From Rhodospirillaceae bacterium (GTDB lineage Bacteria; Pseudomonadota; Alphaproteobacteria; Thalassobaculales; Thalassobaculaceae), in contig JAGYJX010000042.1 of assembly GCA_018401495.1 (NCBI GenBank), positions 43,758 to 107,757 of the forward strand: 64,000 bases of DNA, written 5' to 3'. Positions 1-11,700 of the stretch are shown here, one piece after another. The notes below the pieces were generated by a model. That model made no database searches. It was given only the letters and a program-made list of their open reading frames with translations, and was not told the DNA's origin. Within the stretch, counting starts at the first letter, position 1, and the number at the start of each line of letters is the position of its first letter. The position numbers and the translations under genes were made by a program.

Positions 1-2
1 TG

Positions 3-245
3 GCGGCGGCGGCGGGCCTCCCGGCACCCCGGCTGACCGTGCCGTGGTGGATGGTCATGGCGGCGGCCGGGGCGTTCGAGGTCCTCGGCCGGGTCGGGTT
101 GCGGACCGGCATCGATCGCGACCGGGTGCGCAAGCTGCTGACCAGCACCCACGTCCGCCCTGAGCGGCTGGTGGCCGACGGCTACCGCTTCGAGACCGAT
201 CTCGCCAGCGGGATCCGGGCCTGGCTTGCCAGCCTCGACGGCTGA
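3..245 (+). CDS. C-terminal end of an NAD-dependent epimerase/dehydratase-type protein (5' end outside window)
   Basis: The frame is open from the window edge to the TGA at 243-245, so only about 80 C-terminal residues are present. The tail pattern, with RDRVRKLLTSTHV followed by DGYRFETDLASGIRAWL, resembles the C-terminus of extended short-chain dehydrogenase/epimerase proteins that act on nucleotide sugars; the NAD-binding Rossmann part would lie upstream of the window. It converges on the minus-strand polymerase-like gene that ends at 259, which fits a polysaccharide locus. A GTG at 39 could be read as a start, but the homologous region clearly extends further upstream. The substrate cannot be told from this fragment. 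Confidence 0.6.
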   Translation, partial: AAAAGLPAPRLTVPWWMVMAAAGAFEVLGRVGLRTGIDRDRVRKLLTSTHVRPERLVADGYRFETDLASGIRAWLASLDG

Positions 246-258
246 TCCGATCCCACGG

Positions 259-1555
259 TCAACGCCGCGGCTGGCCGCCGACGGCTACCGGCGCCATCGG
301 GTGGACGCCCCGGCGGGCGATCGGCGCTGTCGTCACCGCCCGGTGCCTGACCATGAAGACGATGATGGCGACGGTGCAGATGAAGGTCGGGAAGTATTTC
401 GACGAGCCCCAGTAGAAGAGTCGCAGGATCTCGTACACCCCGATCATCCAGGTCGGATGAATGATCATGTATTGGAAATGACCCTGGCGATAGCCGTCGA
501 ATATCCGTCCACTGACCACCCCGATGAAGAACCACATCACGATCCCGAAGAGCACGCCGAAATCATGTATCGGCGCGTAGATACCGGACGTGTTGTTGAA
601 CTCGGCGGTGGCGTACTGGAACGCGTACTCCCAGAACGACGGCTCTTCGGCCTGCAACCCAGGGAAACAGCGGGAACCGGTGGAACCAGTTCATGGTGTA
701 GGTGCCGTCGAAGGTCGGAGCGTACAGCTGCGACAGCCCGGCGCCGTTGTTCAGGGCGGTCAGGTAGTAGCCCCAGATGCGCGACAGGATGAAGTCGGTG
801 TAGTCGTCGTAGTAGAAGCGGTACACCGTCCATGATCGGAAGTATTCGGTTACCGCGAACAGCGCGATGATGCCGCCGATTCCCAGCACCGGCGCCATGC
901 TGATGGTGAAGCGCCAGCGTGTTCCGACCGTGCCGAACCACACCACGCCGACCGGCAGGACCACCTCGATGATCGCCAGCCGCTCGGAGTTGAACACCGC
1001 CCGCAGCAGCACCGCGAAGAACACCGCGGCCGCGAACAGGTGGTCGAACCGGTCCAGCGGCCGGTCGGCGATCTTTGCCTTCAGCGCGTAGAGGGTGGCG
1101 AACAGCGCCGCGAGGTTGCTGACCGAGGTCAGCCCCGGGATCTGCAGGGTCTGGTCCTTGATCAGCGAGAACACCGCTGCCTTGCCGCTCAGGAAGTCGA
1201 CGATCAGCGCGGGGTTGGCCAGGATCGGCAGGACCACGGCGATGTTGCCGGCGAACGCCACCAGGCCGATGGCGATCATGACCCGGCGGTAGTGGGAGTG
1301 CAGGATCCGGCTTGGCGGGCTGCTCGACGGACGCTGGCGCCGGGCGCCTCGGGTCACGTAGCCGACCACACCGCAGCCGGCGGCGAACGCCAACAGGGAC
1401 GCCAGCGCCACGAGCAGCTGATCGCCCGCGAAGAACTGCCGGACCTGGTCGAACTCCAGGTAGACCTTCTTCGGCATCGCCGCGACCGACAGGCAGATCG
1501 GCACCATCAGCAGCAGCGCTACCCAGCCCGGGTTAGCCCACCAGTAGGTCCGCAT
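259..1555 (-). CDS. Polytopic membrane protein, O-antigen/oligosaccharide repeat-unit polymerase-like (one frameshift)
   Basis: Read with one correction this is a protein of about 431 residues with roughly ten hydrophobic segments. It starts with MRTYWWANPGW at 1555 and ends in the last membrane segment before 259. The broken frame passes from FHRFPLFP to GLQAEEPSFW through an apparent extra base near 661 in a CCC-A-GGG context. The large polar loop in the second half (YRFYYDDYTDFILSRIWGYY) and the flanking epimerase and heptose genes suggest a Wzy-type oligosaccharide polymerase, but such proteins have little sequence conservation, so the role is inferred. It starts 60 bases after the stop of the giant RTX gene on the same strand and may be read through from it. 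Confidence 0.55.
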
Positions 1556-1615
1556 GCACGCTCCCGGTCACCGGCCTCGGACGATCGCCCGCCCAGCCGG
1601 CATTGTCGCCGACCG

Positions 1616-2735
1616 TCAGAGCGGGGTCCAGGCGGGATCCAGCGAGCCGACCAGCGTGACCTCGGGAACCCCGCCGTCGGCCATCGCCACCGTCAGGAAG
1701 CTTCCGTCGCCGGCGCGCAGCAGCAGGTCGTCCGTCAGGTCGTCGTTCAACCGGGCGATCGTGACGATCTCCCAATCGGCCTCGAACCCGAAATCGTAGC
1801 GCGCCTCGCTGGCAGCCCCGTTCATCTCCCACACCGAGGCGGTGTTGGTGGTGTCGTTGCGCCACAGGATGTCGGCGCGGCCGTCGCCGTCGAAGTCGTG
1901 GACGGCGGCGATCTCCCAGTCCGAGGACACCCCGCCGAAGGTCTCGCCGCGGGTCGGCGTGTCGCCGTTCATCTCCCAGACCGTCACCAGGCCGTCCTGC
2001 GCGTTGCGCAGGATCAGGTCGTCCTTGCCGTCGCCGCCGACATCGGCCACACCCGCCACCGACCACACCGGATCGAGCCCGAGAACGGTGCCCGGGGTCG
2101 ACGCGCCCAGGCCGTTGCCGGTCCACACCGACATCGACCCGCTGCCGTCCTGGCGCCACAGGATGTCGGTACCGCCGTCACCGTCGAAGTCGGCGAGCCG
2201 CTCGATCTGCCAGCTGGTGTCGACCCCCTGCACCACGCCCTTGGTCGCGGCGCCGGTGGCGTCGAAGCTCCAGATCGCAACCGACCCGGTGACGTCGTTG
2301 CGCATCAGCAGGTCGTCACCGCCATCGCCGTTGAAGTCCTCGGTGGCGGCGACCGTCCAGCCGCTTTCGCCGATGAACTCGACCGGTCCGCGCCCGAAGG
2401 CATCGTTCCAGACCGCGACGGCCCCAAGGCCGGCGTTCGACCACAGGATGTCGGCCTTGCCGTTGCCGTCGAAATCGGCGAGGCCGGCCACCTGCCAATC
2501 CGGGGTGATGCCCTGGACGATGCCCTTGTCGATGCCTTCGTCGCCGAACGCCCAGATCGCGATGTCGCCGGACCCGGAGTGGCGCAGCAGCACGTCGTCC
2601 ACCCCGTCGCCGTTGAAATCGGCGACGCCGGCGGACTGCCACGCGGGATCGAGACCGGCGGTCTCGACGGATGCCATCTGGATGCCGGCTTCGAACTGCA
2701 GGGCCTGCACCACGCCGTCGGCGTGGACGAAACCG
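1616..2735 (-). repeat. FG-GAP/VCBS-like repeats at the C-terminus of the giant RTX protein
   Basis: About eight repeats of roughly 45 residues alternate a W-x(3)-A-x(2)-DFNGDG-type calcium-loop motif (ADFNGDGVDDVLLR, ADFDGNGKADILW, EDFNGDGGDDLLMR, HDFDGDGRADILWR) with a VAIW- or SVWxxN-like strand. This pattern is typical of FG-GAP beta-propellers. It is unlike the RTX blocks upstream and ends in WTPL. Confidence 0.75.
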
Positions 2736-5700
2736 AGGACCGGGCCGGACGGTGTCGGCGGCGTCAGGTCGCGGACCTCGACCACCACGCCGGTGCCGTC
2801 CACGAACCAGGCGGTCTCGAACCCGGTGTGCGCCAGAGTGCCGAGATCGGTGCCCTCGGCGACCACCAGGACGTCGTTGCCCTCGCCGCCGTCGAGGCTG
2901 CCATCGAGCGTGTCGGCGTAGATCGTGTCGTCGCCGGCGCCGCCGGACAGCGTGTCGCTGTCGGCACCGCCATGCAGCAGGTCGGCGCCGGCGCCGCCGC
3001 GGATGAGATCGGTGCCGATGCCCCCGGACAGCGTGTCGTTCCCCTCGCCGCCGGACAGCGTGTCGGAGCCGCCCATGCCGAGCAGCAGGTCGTCGCCGCC
3101 CATCCCCGCCAGTGCCTCGGAGACGTTGAGGCCGGTATAGCTGTCGTTGCCGTTGGTGAACACCGGCGGCGGGGTCAGCACGACGATGACCGCGCCGGTG
3201 CCGTCGTCCACGAGGGACGCGTTGACGTAGTTGCCGTTGATCGTGAACTCGGTGTCGATGTTGCCGTCGCCGTCGACGTCTATCTTGATCGTGCTGGATC
3301 CCGGAACCGAGGCCAGCATGACGGTCGCCACCGCCGCCGAGACGCCCTGGACCACCAGCACGTCGGTCGGGCCGAAGTCGACGATCGTGTCGCCGTTCAG
3401 GTCCGCGGCGGTGCCGATGATGGTGTCGATGCCGTTGCCGCCGAGAATCGTGTCGGCGCCGGCACCGCCGACCATCAGGTCGTTGCCTTCGCCTCCGGAC
3501 AGCAGGTCGTTCCCGGCGCCGCCCGACACCACGTCGTTGCCACCGAGGGCCGCGATCGTGTCGTTGCCGTCGGTGCCGACCAGGGTGTCGTTCCCCTCGG
3601 TCGGCGTCGCCACCGGATCGGGGATCAGGTCGCGCACCGGCTCGGTGCCGAGCACCAGCTCGATGTTGTCGATCAGCGCGCCATAGGTGTCCGAGGTGCC
3701 GTCGGCGTCGCCGCCGATGAACGACAGGGTGTGTCGGCCGACGCCGAGCTCGATGGTGAACCAGTCGCTGCGCCAGGCGTGCTCGGCATCGGTCTTCGTG
3801 TAGACCGTTTCGCCGTCGATCTGGATCGAGAACTCGCTGGTGGCGGCGGTCTGGCCGCCCAGCATCCGCGCCGCGAAGTCGAACGACAGCGTGTGGGTGC
3901 CGGCCTCGAACACCGTGAAGGTCTGCGTCGCCTTGACGTTGGTGTGGCCACCGGCGCCGCCGTTGTCGGCGTGGCTGTCGAGTTCGAGAACCTTGTTGTT
4001 CGACGCCCAGCCGGCCGGGACGGCGGGGGCGCCGCTTTGGGTCCCCACCTGGATCTCCAGCGGCGCCACGCCCGGAGCCTGGGTGTCCAGATCCTCGGCG
4101 GTCCAGCCGGAAATCTGGGTGAAGGTGCCCCAGCTGCCGTGGTTGAAGCCGGTCACGTCTTCGAAGTCGGCGTTGATCAGCAGGTTGGACCCAGCCGCCG
4201 GGGCGGTCACGCCGTCGACCACCAGCACCTCGATGCCGGAGATCGACATTCCGTCGAGGTCGGACAGCGAACCGAGATACAGGGTGTCCTGGCCCTCGCC
4301 ACCGTCCACCACGGTGTCGTCCGCGTCGGCGTGCAGCGCGTCGTTGCCGGCGCCGCCGAACAGGGAGTCGGCTCCCTCGCCGCCGTAGAGCACGTCATCG
4401 CCGTCGCCGCCGTTCAACAGGTCGGTGCCGGCATCGCCGTGCAGCGTGTCGTTGCCGGCGTCACCGCCCAGGGTGTCGTTACCGTCGCCGCCGTAGACCA
4501 GATCGGCGCCGTTCAGCGCGGCGATCGCGTCGTCGCCGCCGGTCCCGGTGATGGTGTCGGCGTCGTTGGTCGGGCCGGCGAACACCTCGCCGGTCAGCAG
4601 GTCGCGGGCCGGCGTGTTGCCCTGAACGAGCTCGATGTTGTCGAGCAGCGCGCCGTGGCGATCGTCGATACCCTCGCCGACCAGCGAGATGACGTGGTTG
4701 CCGACGCCGAGGTCGAGGGTCAGCCAGTGGCTGGTCCAGCCCAACTGCGGATCGGGGTTGGCGTAGACCGTTTCGCCATCGACACGGATCGAGAACGCGC
4801 TGGTCTCGCCATCCATGCCGGCGTAGGAGCGGGCGGTGTAATCGAACGACAGGGCGTAGGTGCCCGCCGAAAACACCGTGAAGGTCTGCGAGACCACGGC
4901 GTTGTTCTGGCCTTCGGCCTGGCCGCCGTTCTCGGGCCCGGAGTCGAGCTCGATGACGTTGTTGGTCGAGGACCAACCGTCCGGCGATACCGGCGCGCCG
5001 GCGATCCGGCCACGCTGGATCTCGATCGGCGGGGTCCCGGCCAGGTTCGCATCGGGGTCCTCGGCAGACCAGCCCTCGATCTCCTGGAACATCGTCCAGA
5101 CCGAGTTGCTGTTCAACGGACCGGTGGTCTCGAAGTCGCCGTTGATCAGCAGGTTGGTGCCGGCCGGCGGCGGGGTCACCCCGTCCACCACAAGGGTCTC
5201 TATGCCCTCGAGCGTCATACCGTCGAGGTCGTCGATCGAACCGACATACAGCGTGTCGTCGCCGTCGCCGCCGACGACGGTGTCACCGGGGCCGCCGTAG
5301 AGCGCGTCGTTGCCGGCACCGCCCGAGAGGACGTCGTTTCCGGCACCGCCCGACAGGACGTCGTTTCCGGCACCGCCCGACAGGATGTCGTCGCCGTCAC
5401 CGCCGAGCAGGGTGTCGTTGCCGTCGCCGCCGTCGAGGGTGTCGTCGCCGGCGCCGCCGGAAAGCGCGTCGTCGCCGCCGAGACCGGAGAGCGCGTCATC
5501 GTTGTCGCCGCCGGCCAGGGAGTCCGCGCCCTCGGTTCCGGTTTCCGTTTCGCCAGCGAACGGATTGACGAAGCCGGCGCTCTCCAGGTAGCCGAGATTG
5601 GCGGCGTTCGGGTTCGAGGCCTTGGTGGTCTGGGTCGGCACGCCGTTCAGGTCGTAGGTGACGACCATGGTCCCGGACCCGGCCTCGCTCCAGAAGAAGC

Positions 5701-8700
5701 TGTCGCCCGGCGTGGCGGTGACCGGACCGTCCTGCGGGTCGGCGACGCCGTACAGATCGGCGTTGGCTTCGATCGCCTCGGCGTTCGGGTTGCGCAGCCG
5801 CCAGATCTGCTCGAGGTCGCCGTCGCCGTCGAGATCGACCGCGCCCATCGCGGTCAGGGTCAGCGGCTGGGCGACCGGGGCCGAGGACAGCGTGATGTCG
5901 GCCGAGCGGCCCTCGCCGGCGGTGATCGTCGCGGTGTCGTAGGCGCCGTCGACCAGCAGCGTCGCCTCGGCGATGCCGTCGCCGTTGTTGTCAATGGAGA
6001 CCGTGGTCACGCCGTTGTCGGTGCTGAGCGACACCTCGGCGCGGTTGACGTTCAACGAGGTGACGCGGATCGCCTCGCCGTCCTCGTAGTCGGTGATGCG
6101 GTCGCCGTTCAGGTGGGCCAGGCTGCCCTCGAACCGGTCGACACCGGCACCGCCGGCCAGCGTGTCGGCGCCGGCGCCGCCGGACAGCACGTCGTTGCCG
6201 GCACCGCCCGACAGCAGGTCGGCGCCGGTGCGCCCGACCAGGATGTCGTCGCCATCACCGCCGTAGAGCTGGTCGGCGTCGCCGCCGCCAAGCAGCGAGT
6301 CGTCGCCGGCGCCGCCCGACAGCACGTCGTTGCCGCCACCGCCCATCAACGTGTCGTTGCCCGAGCCACCGTACAGCGCGTCGGCGTCGCGGCCGCCCTT
6401 GAGCAGGTCGTCGCCGGCGCCGCCGCTGAGTTCGTCGTTACCGGCGATGCCGAGCAGGGTGTCGTTGCCGGCACCGCCGAGCAGGGTGTCGGCGCCGGTG
6501 GCGCCACGCAGGGAGTCGTTGCCGTCGCCGCCCTCCATCCGGTCGTCGCCGCCGTTGCCGAACAGCGTGTCGTCGCCGTCGCCGCCGAACAGCGAGTCGG
6601 CGTCGGCGCCGCCCCGCAGCAGGTCGTTGCCGGCGCCGCCCGAGAGCAGGTCCGCCCCACCGCCGCCGTGCAGGGTGTCGTCGCCGCTGCCGCCGAGGAT
6701 GGTGTCGCCGTCGCGGCCGCCGGTGATCGAGTCGTCGCCGTCGCCGCCGTCGATCAGATCGTCACCGCCACCGCCGTGCAGGGTGTCGTTGCCGATCCCG
6801 CCCGACAGGATGTCGGCGTCGCGCCCGCCCTTGATGAGATCGTCGCCGGCGCCGCCGTAGAGCGTGTCGTCGCCGGCGATGCCGATCAGGGTGTCGTTGC
6901 CGTCGCCGCCGACGATCAGGTCGGCGCCGGTGCCGCCGCGGATCGAGTCGTCGCCGATGCCGCCCGACAGGATGTCGCCGCCGTCGCCGCCCAGCAGCGT
7001 GTCGTCGCCGGACCCGCCGTACAGCGTGTCGGCGTCGTTACCGCCACGCAACAGATCGTTTCCGAGGCCGCCCGACAGCAGGTCGGCGCCGCCGTTGCCG
7101 ACGAGCGTGTCGTCGCCCGAACCACCCGAGAGCGTGTCGGCGTCGGCGCCGCCGACCAGCGAGTCGTCGCCGTCGGCCCCAAGCAGGATGTCGTCGCCGC
7201 CGCCGCCCTGCAGCGTGTCGTTGCCGCTGCCGCCGGACAGCACGTCGGCGTCGCGGCCACCGCGGATCAGGTCGTCGCCGGCGCCGCCGTACAGGGTGTC
7301 GAGGCCGGCGATGCCGACCAGGGTGTCGTTGCCTTCGCCGCCGACGATCAGGTCGGCGCCGGTGCCGCCGCGGATCGAGTCGTCGCCGATCCCGCCCGAG
7401 AGGATGTCGCTGCCGTCACCGCCGAGAAGCGTGTCGTTGCCGGTGCCGCCGATCAACGTGTCGGCTTCGGCACCGCCCTGCAGGAGGTCGTTGCCGTCGC
7501 CGCCCGACAGGAGGTCGGGGCCGCCGCCGCCGCGCAGGGTGTCGTCGCCGATCCCGCCGAACAGGGTGTCGGCGTCGGCGCCGCCGTTCAGCACGTCGTT
7601 GCCGGCACCGCCCGAGAGCAGGTCGGCGCCGCTGGCGCCCACCAGGGTATCGTCGCCGTCGCCGCCGAACAGCAGGTCGGCCTCGCCGCCTCCGCGCAGG
7701 GAGTCGTCGCCGTCGCCGCCGGACAGCAGGTCGAGTCCGCCTCCGCCCAGCAGGGTATCGTTGCCGCTGCCGCCGACCAGCAGGTCGTCCTCGCGGCCAC
7801 CCACCAGCCGGTCGTCGCCGGCGCCGCCGGACAGAGTGTCGGCGTCGCCGCCGCCCACCAGTGTGTCGTTGCCGTCGCCGCCCACCAGCAGGTCGGCACC
7901 GGCGTCACCGCGCAGGGAATCGTCGCCAGCACCGCCGGACAGGGTGTCGTCGGCGATGCCGCCGCGCAGCACGTCGTTGCCCTCGCCGCCGTACAGCGCG
8001 TCGGCGCCGCTGGCGCCGACCAGCGAATCCTCGCCGTCGCCGCCGTACAGAGTGTCGTTGCCGTCCTGGCCGAGCAGCGTGTCGTTGCCGGCCATGCCGT
8101 CGATGACGTCGTTACCGTCCTTGCCCGAGACCACGTCGTCGCCGCCGAGCGCCGAGATGGTGTCGTCGCCGGCGGTGCCGACCAGCGTGTCGGCGAACTC
8201 GGTGGCCCCGAACGGCTGGGCGAAGGGATTGACGAACCCGGCGGTCTCGAGCGCCGCCAGGTCGGCAGGCTCGGCGCTCGATGTTGCGGTCGCGCTGCGC
8301 GCGCCGTCGGGGCCGACCCAGCTTGCCTGCAAGGTGCCGGCGTCAGCCTCGGTCCACACGAAAGTCGCGCCCGGCGCGGCGGTAACCACGCCTTCCTGGC
8401 TGTCGGTGGCGTCGAGCAGGTCGAGGGTGGCGGAGACCGGCGCGTCGGTCGGGTTGACGATCCGCCAGATCTGTTCGAGGTCGCCGTCGCCGTCGAGGTC
8501 GGCGGTGCCCATCGCTTCGAGCTGCAGCGGTGGCGCGGTGTCGAGGGCCACGGTCACCGCACCGTCGCCGGTGTCGGTCAGGCTGCCGGCCGCGTAGTTG
8601 CCGGCCACCGTGAAGGTTGCGTCGGCACTGCCATCGCCGTCGGCGTCGATCGAGACGGTGGAGACGCCGTCGGCGGCGGAAACGCTGATCGTCGCGGTGG

Positions 8701-11700
8701 CGGCGTCGAGTCCGCCGATGCGGATCGTTTCGCCCTGTTCATAGTCGGCCAGCGTGTCACCGTCGATCGCCGCCGCCGAGGCCGCCGCGAAGGTGTCGTC
8801 GCCGGCGCCGCCGGACAGGGTGTCGGATCCGGCGCCACCGGAGAGCAGATCGTTGCCGGCGCCGCCCGACAGGATGTCGTTGCCGGCACCGCCCGAGAGC
8901 GAGTCGTCGCCGGCGCCGCCAACGAGCGAATCATCGTCGCTGAAGCCTTCGAGGCGGTCGTCCCCGTTGCCGCCGACGAGCGTGTCGTTGCCCGAGTTGC
9001 CGGCCAGCCAGTCGTTGCCCTCGCCGCCGTCCATGCTGTCGTTGCCGGCGTTCCCCCACAGCACGTCGTTGCCGTTGCCGCCGAGCAGGGTGGCGTCGCC
9101 GTAGCTGTGCTGGTGGCTCGCGAGATCGACGACGTCGTCTCCATCACCGGCGTCGAACACCTCGATGCCGCTGATGCGTTGGCCGCCGAAGTCCAGCGTG
9201 ATGTTGTCGTTGCCGCTGGTGCCGCTGATGGTGTCGACGCCGGTGGTGCCGCTGTCGGTGTAGTTGTCGAACTGCGAGTGCCCGGGATTGGCCGGCGTGT
9301 GGCTGTCGGCCGTCTGCCAGTCGCCGCCCTCGAAGTTGGGGTTCTCCGGGTCCCCGACCTGATAGTGAACGATCGGGCTGGCGGAGTCCGAGCTCCAGCG
9401 ATACAGGTCGCCGCCTTCGCCGCCGTCGAGCGTGTCACGGCCGGCCCCGGCTTCGAGGGTGTCCGAGCCGTCGCCGCCGTAGAGCCGGTCGTTGCCGGCG
9501 CCTCCGACCAGCACGTCGTCGCCGTCGCCGCCAGACAGGGTGTCGTTGCCGGCCATGCCGGACAGTTCGTCGTTGCCAGCCAGGCCGAGCACCAGATCAT
9601 CGCCGGCCAGAGCCGACACGGTGTCGGCGCCGGCGGTCCCGGTCACGGTGTCGGCGTTCTCGGTCGGGCCAAGCGCCTCAGCGCTGAGGGTGAGAGTCGT
9701 CACCCCACCCGCCGTCGCCAGCTCGGCGCCAAGGAAACTGCCCGTGACCGTGAACGTTGCGTCAACGGAACCGTTGCCGTCGGCGTCGACTGTCACGGTG
9801 GTCACGCCGTCGGCGACCGTGGTCGCGACAGTGGCGGACTCACCGAGCGGCGTGGCGATGCTGATCGCCTCGCCCTCCTCGTAGTCGACGAGGCTGTCGC
9901 CGTCGAGATCCGCGAGCGTCGCCGCCACGAAGCTGTCGGTGCCGGCACCGCCGGCCAGGGTATCGCCGCCGGCACCGCCCGAGATTGTGTCAGCCCCGGC
10001 GCCACCAGCCAAAACGTCGTCGCCGTCGCCGCCGACCAGGGTGTCGCTGCCGTCGCCACCCGACAGGGTGTCGTTGCCGGCCATGCCCGACAGCAGGTCG
10101 TCGCCGTCCAGCCCCGACACCAGGTCGTCGCCGCCCAGGGCCGAGATCGTGTCGGCTCCGTCGGTGCCGATCACGGTGTCGGCATTCTCGGTCGGCCCGG
10201 GCGGCACGTCGCTCAGCACCAGCTGCGCCACGCCGCCGGCATCGCTCAGCGTCGCCCCGCCGGCATAGCTGCCGACCACCTGGAACGAGACGTCCGGCGG
10301 TGCCGTCGCCGTCGACGTCGAGCGCCACGGTGGTCACGCCGTCGGCCTCGGTCAGGGTGACGATCGCGACCGACGCGTCGACGCCTTCGATCCGGATGGC
10401 CTCGCCGGCCTGATAGTCGGCGTAGACGTCACCGTCGAGCTGGTGGAACTGGGTCACCTGGAACACATCGGTGCCGCTGCCGCCGTACACCGTGTCGGCG
10501 CCGGCACCAGCGAAAATCACGTCGTCGCCGTCGCCGCCGCTGATCACGTCGTCGCCGACGCCGCCGGACAGGGTGTCGTGGCCGGCGCCGCCGGACAGGA
10601 GGTCGTTGCCCTCGCCGCCGAACAGGGAGTCGTCGCCGTCGCCGCCGTCGAGCAGGTCGTCGCCCGTACCGCCGGTGAGGGCGTCGTTGCCGGCCTCGCC
10701 GCGCAGGGTGTCGTTGCCGGTCCAGCCGCCGAGCGTGTCGTTGCCGTCGCCGCCCAGGACCGAATCGTCGCCCTCGACTCCGCCAAGGACATCGTCGCCG
10801 GCACCGCCCGACAAGGTGTCGTTGCCGTCGGCACCGTGCAGGGTGTCGTTGCCGGCGCCACCGACCAGCAGGTCGTCGCCGCTGCCGCCCAGGACCAGAT
10901 CGTCGCCATCACCACCGACCGCGACGTCGTCGCCGTCCTCGGCGATCAACGTGTCGTCGCCGGCGCCGCCGGACAGGGTGTCGTTGCCGGCGCCGCCGAT
11001 CAGGAGGTCGTTGCCGGCGCCGCCCGACAGCAGGTCGTGGTCCAGGCTGCCGAACAGCGTGTCGTCGCCGGCGCCGCCGATCAGGGTGTCGTTGCCGGCA
11101 CTGCCGGACAGCGCGTCGTTGCCGTCGCCGCCGACCACGGAGTCGTTGCCGAAGCCGGCGAACACCACGTCGTCGCCGCCCATGGCGTCGATGACGTCGT
11201 CGCCGGCAGTGCCGGTCAGGGTGTCGGCGAACTCGCTGGCGGCGAACGGGTTGACGAAGCCGGCCGCGGCCAGGGCCTCGGTGTCGGCCGGGTCGGCGAC
11301 GGCCTCCGCGGTGGCGTTCTCGACGGTGGCGCCGCCATCCATCGACCAGGAGATCTGCAGCGTGCCGCTGTCGGCCTCGGTCCAGTGGTAGCTGGTGCCG
11401 TTCGGCACCACGATCGTCATCTCCTGCGGATCGGCGGCGTCCAGCAGGTCGATGGCGACGTCCACGGAGTCGCCGTTCGGGTTGGTGATCCGCCAGACCT
11501 GCTCGAGGTTGCCGTCGCCGTTCAGGTCGGCGGTGCCCATCGCCTCGACGGTCAGCGCCAGCGCCGATTCGAACGAGAGCACGGCGCCGTCCGTCCCGGC
11601 CTCGATCGAGGCACCGGTGAACAGCCCAGTCAGGTCGAAGCTGGCGTCGGCGGTGCCGTCGCCGTCGGAATCGATCGACACCGTGGTGGTGCCGTCGGCC

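Noticed and set aside
6160..8200. Regular short repeats resembling a CRISPR array
   Set aside because: The 27-base period is continuous coding sequence for RTX nonapeptides, with no unique spacers and no cas genes.
1040..10360. A 3,106-residue open frame on the plus strand, rich in VVAGAA-type repeats
   Set aside because: It is the antisense of the RTX repeats. GC-rich repeated codons with no stop complement keep the opposite strand open, the product is a low-complexity mirror of the RTX period, and the minus-strand protein has real domain motifs.
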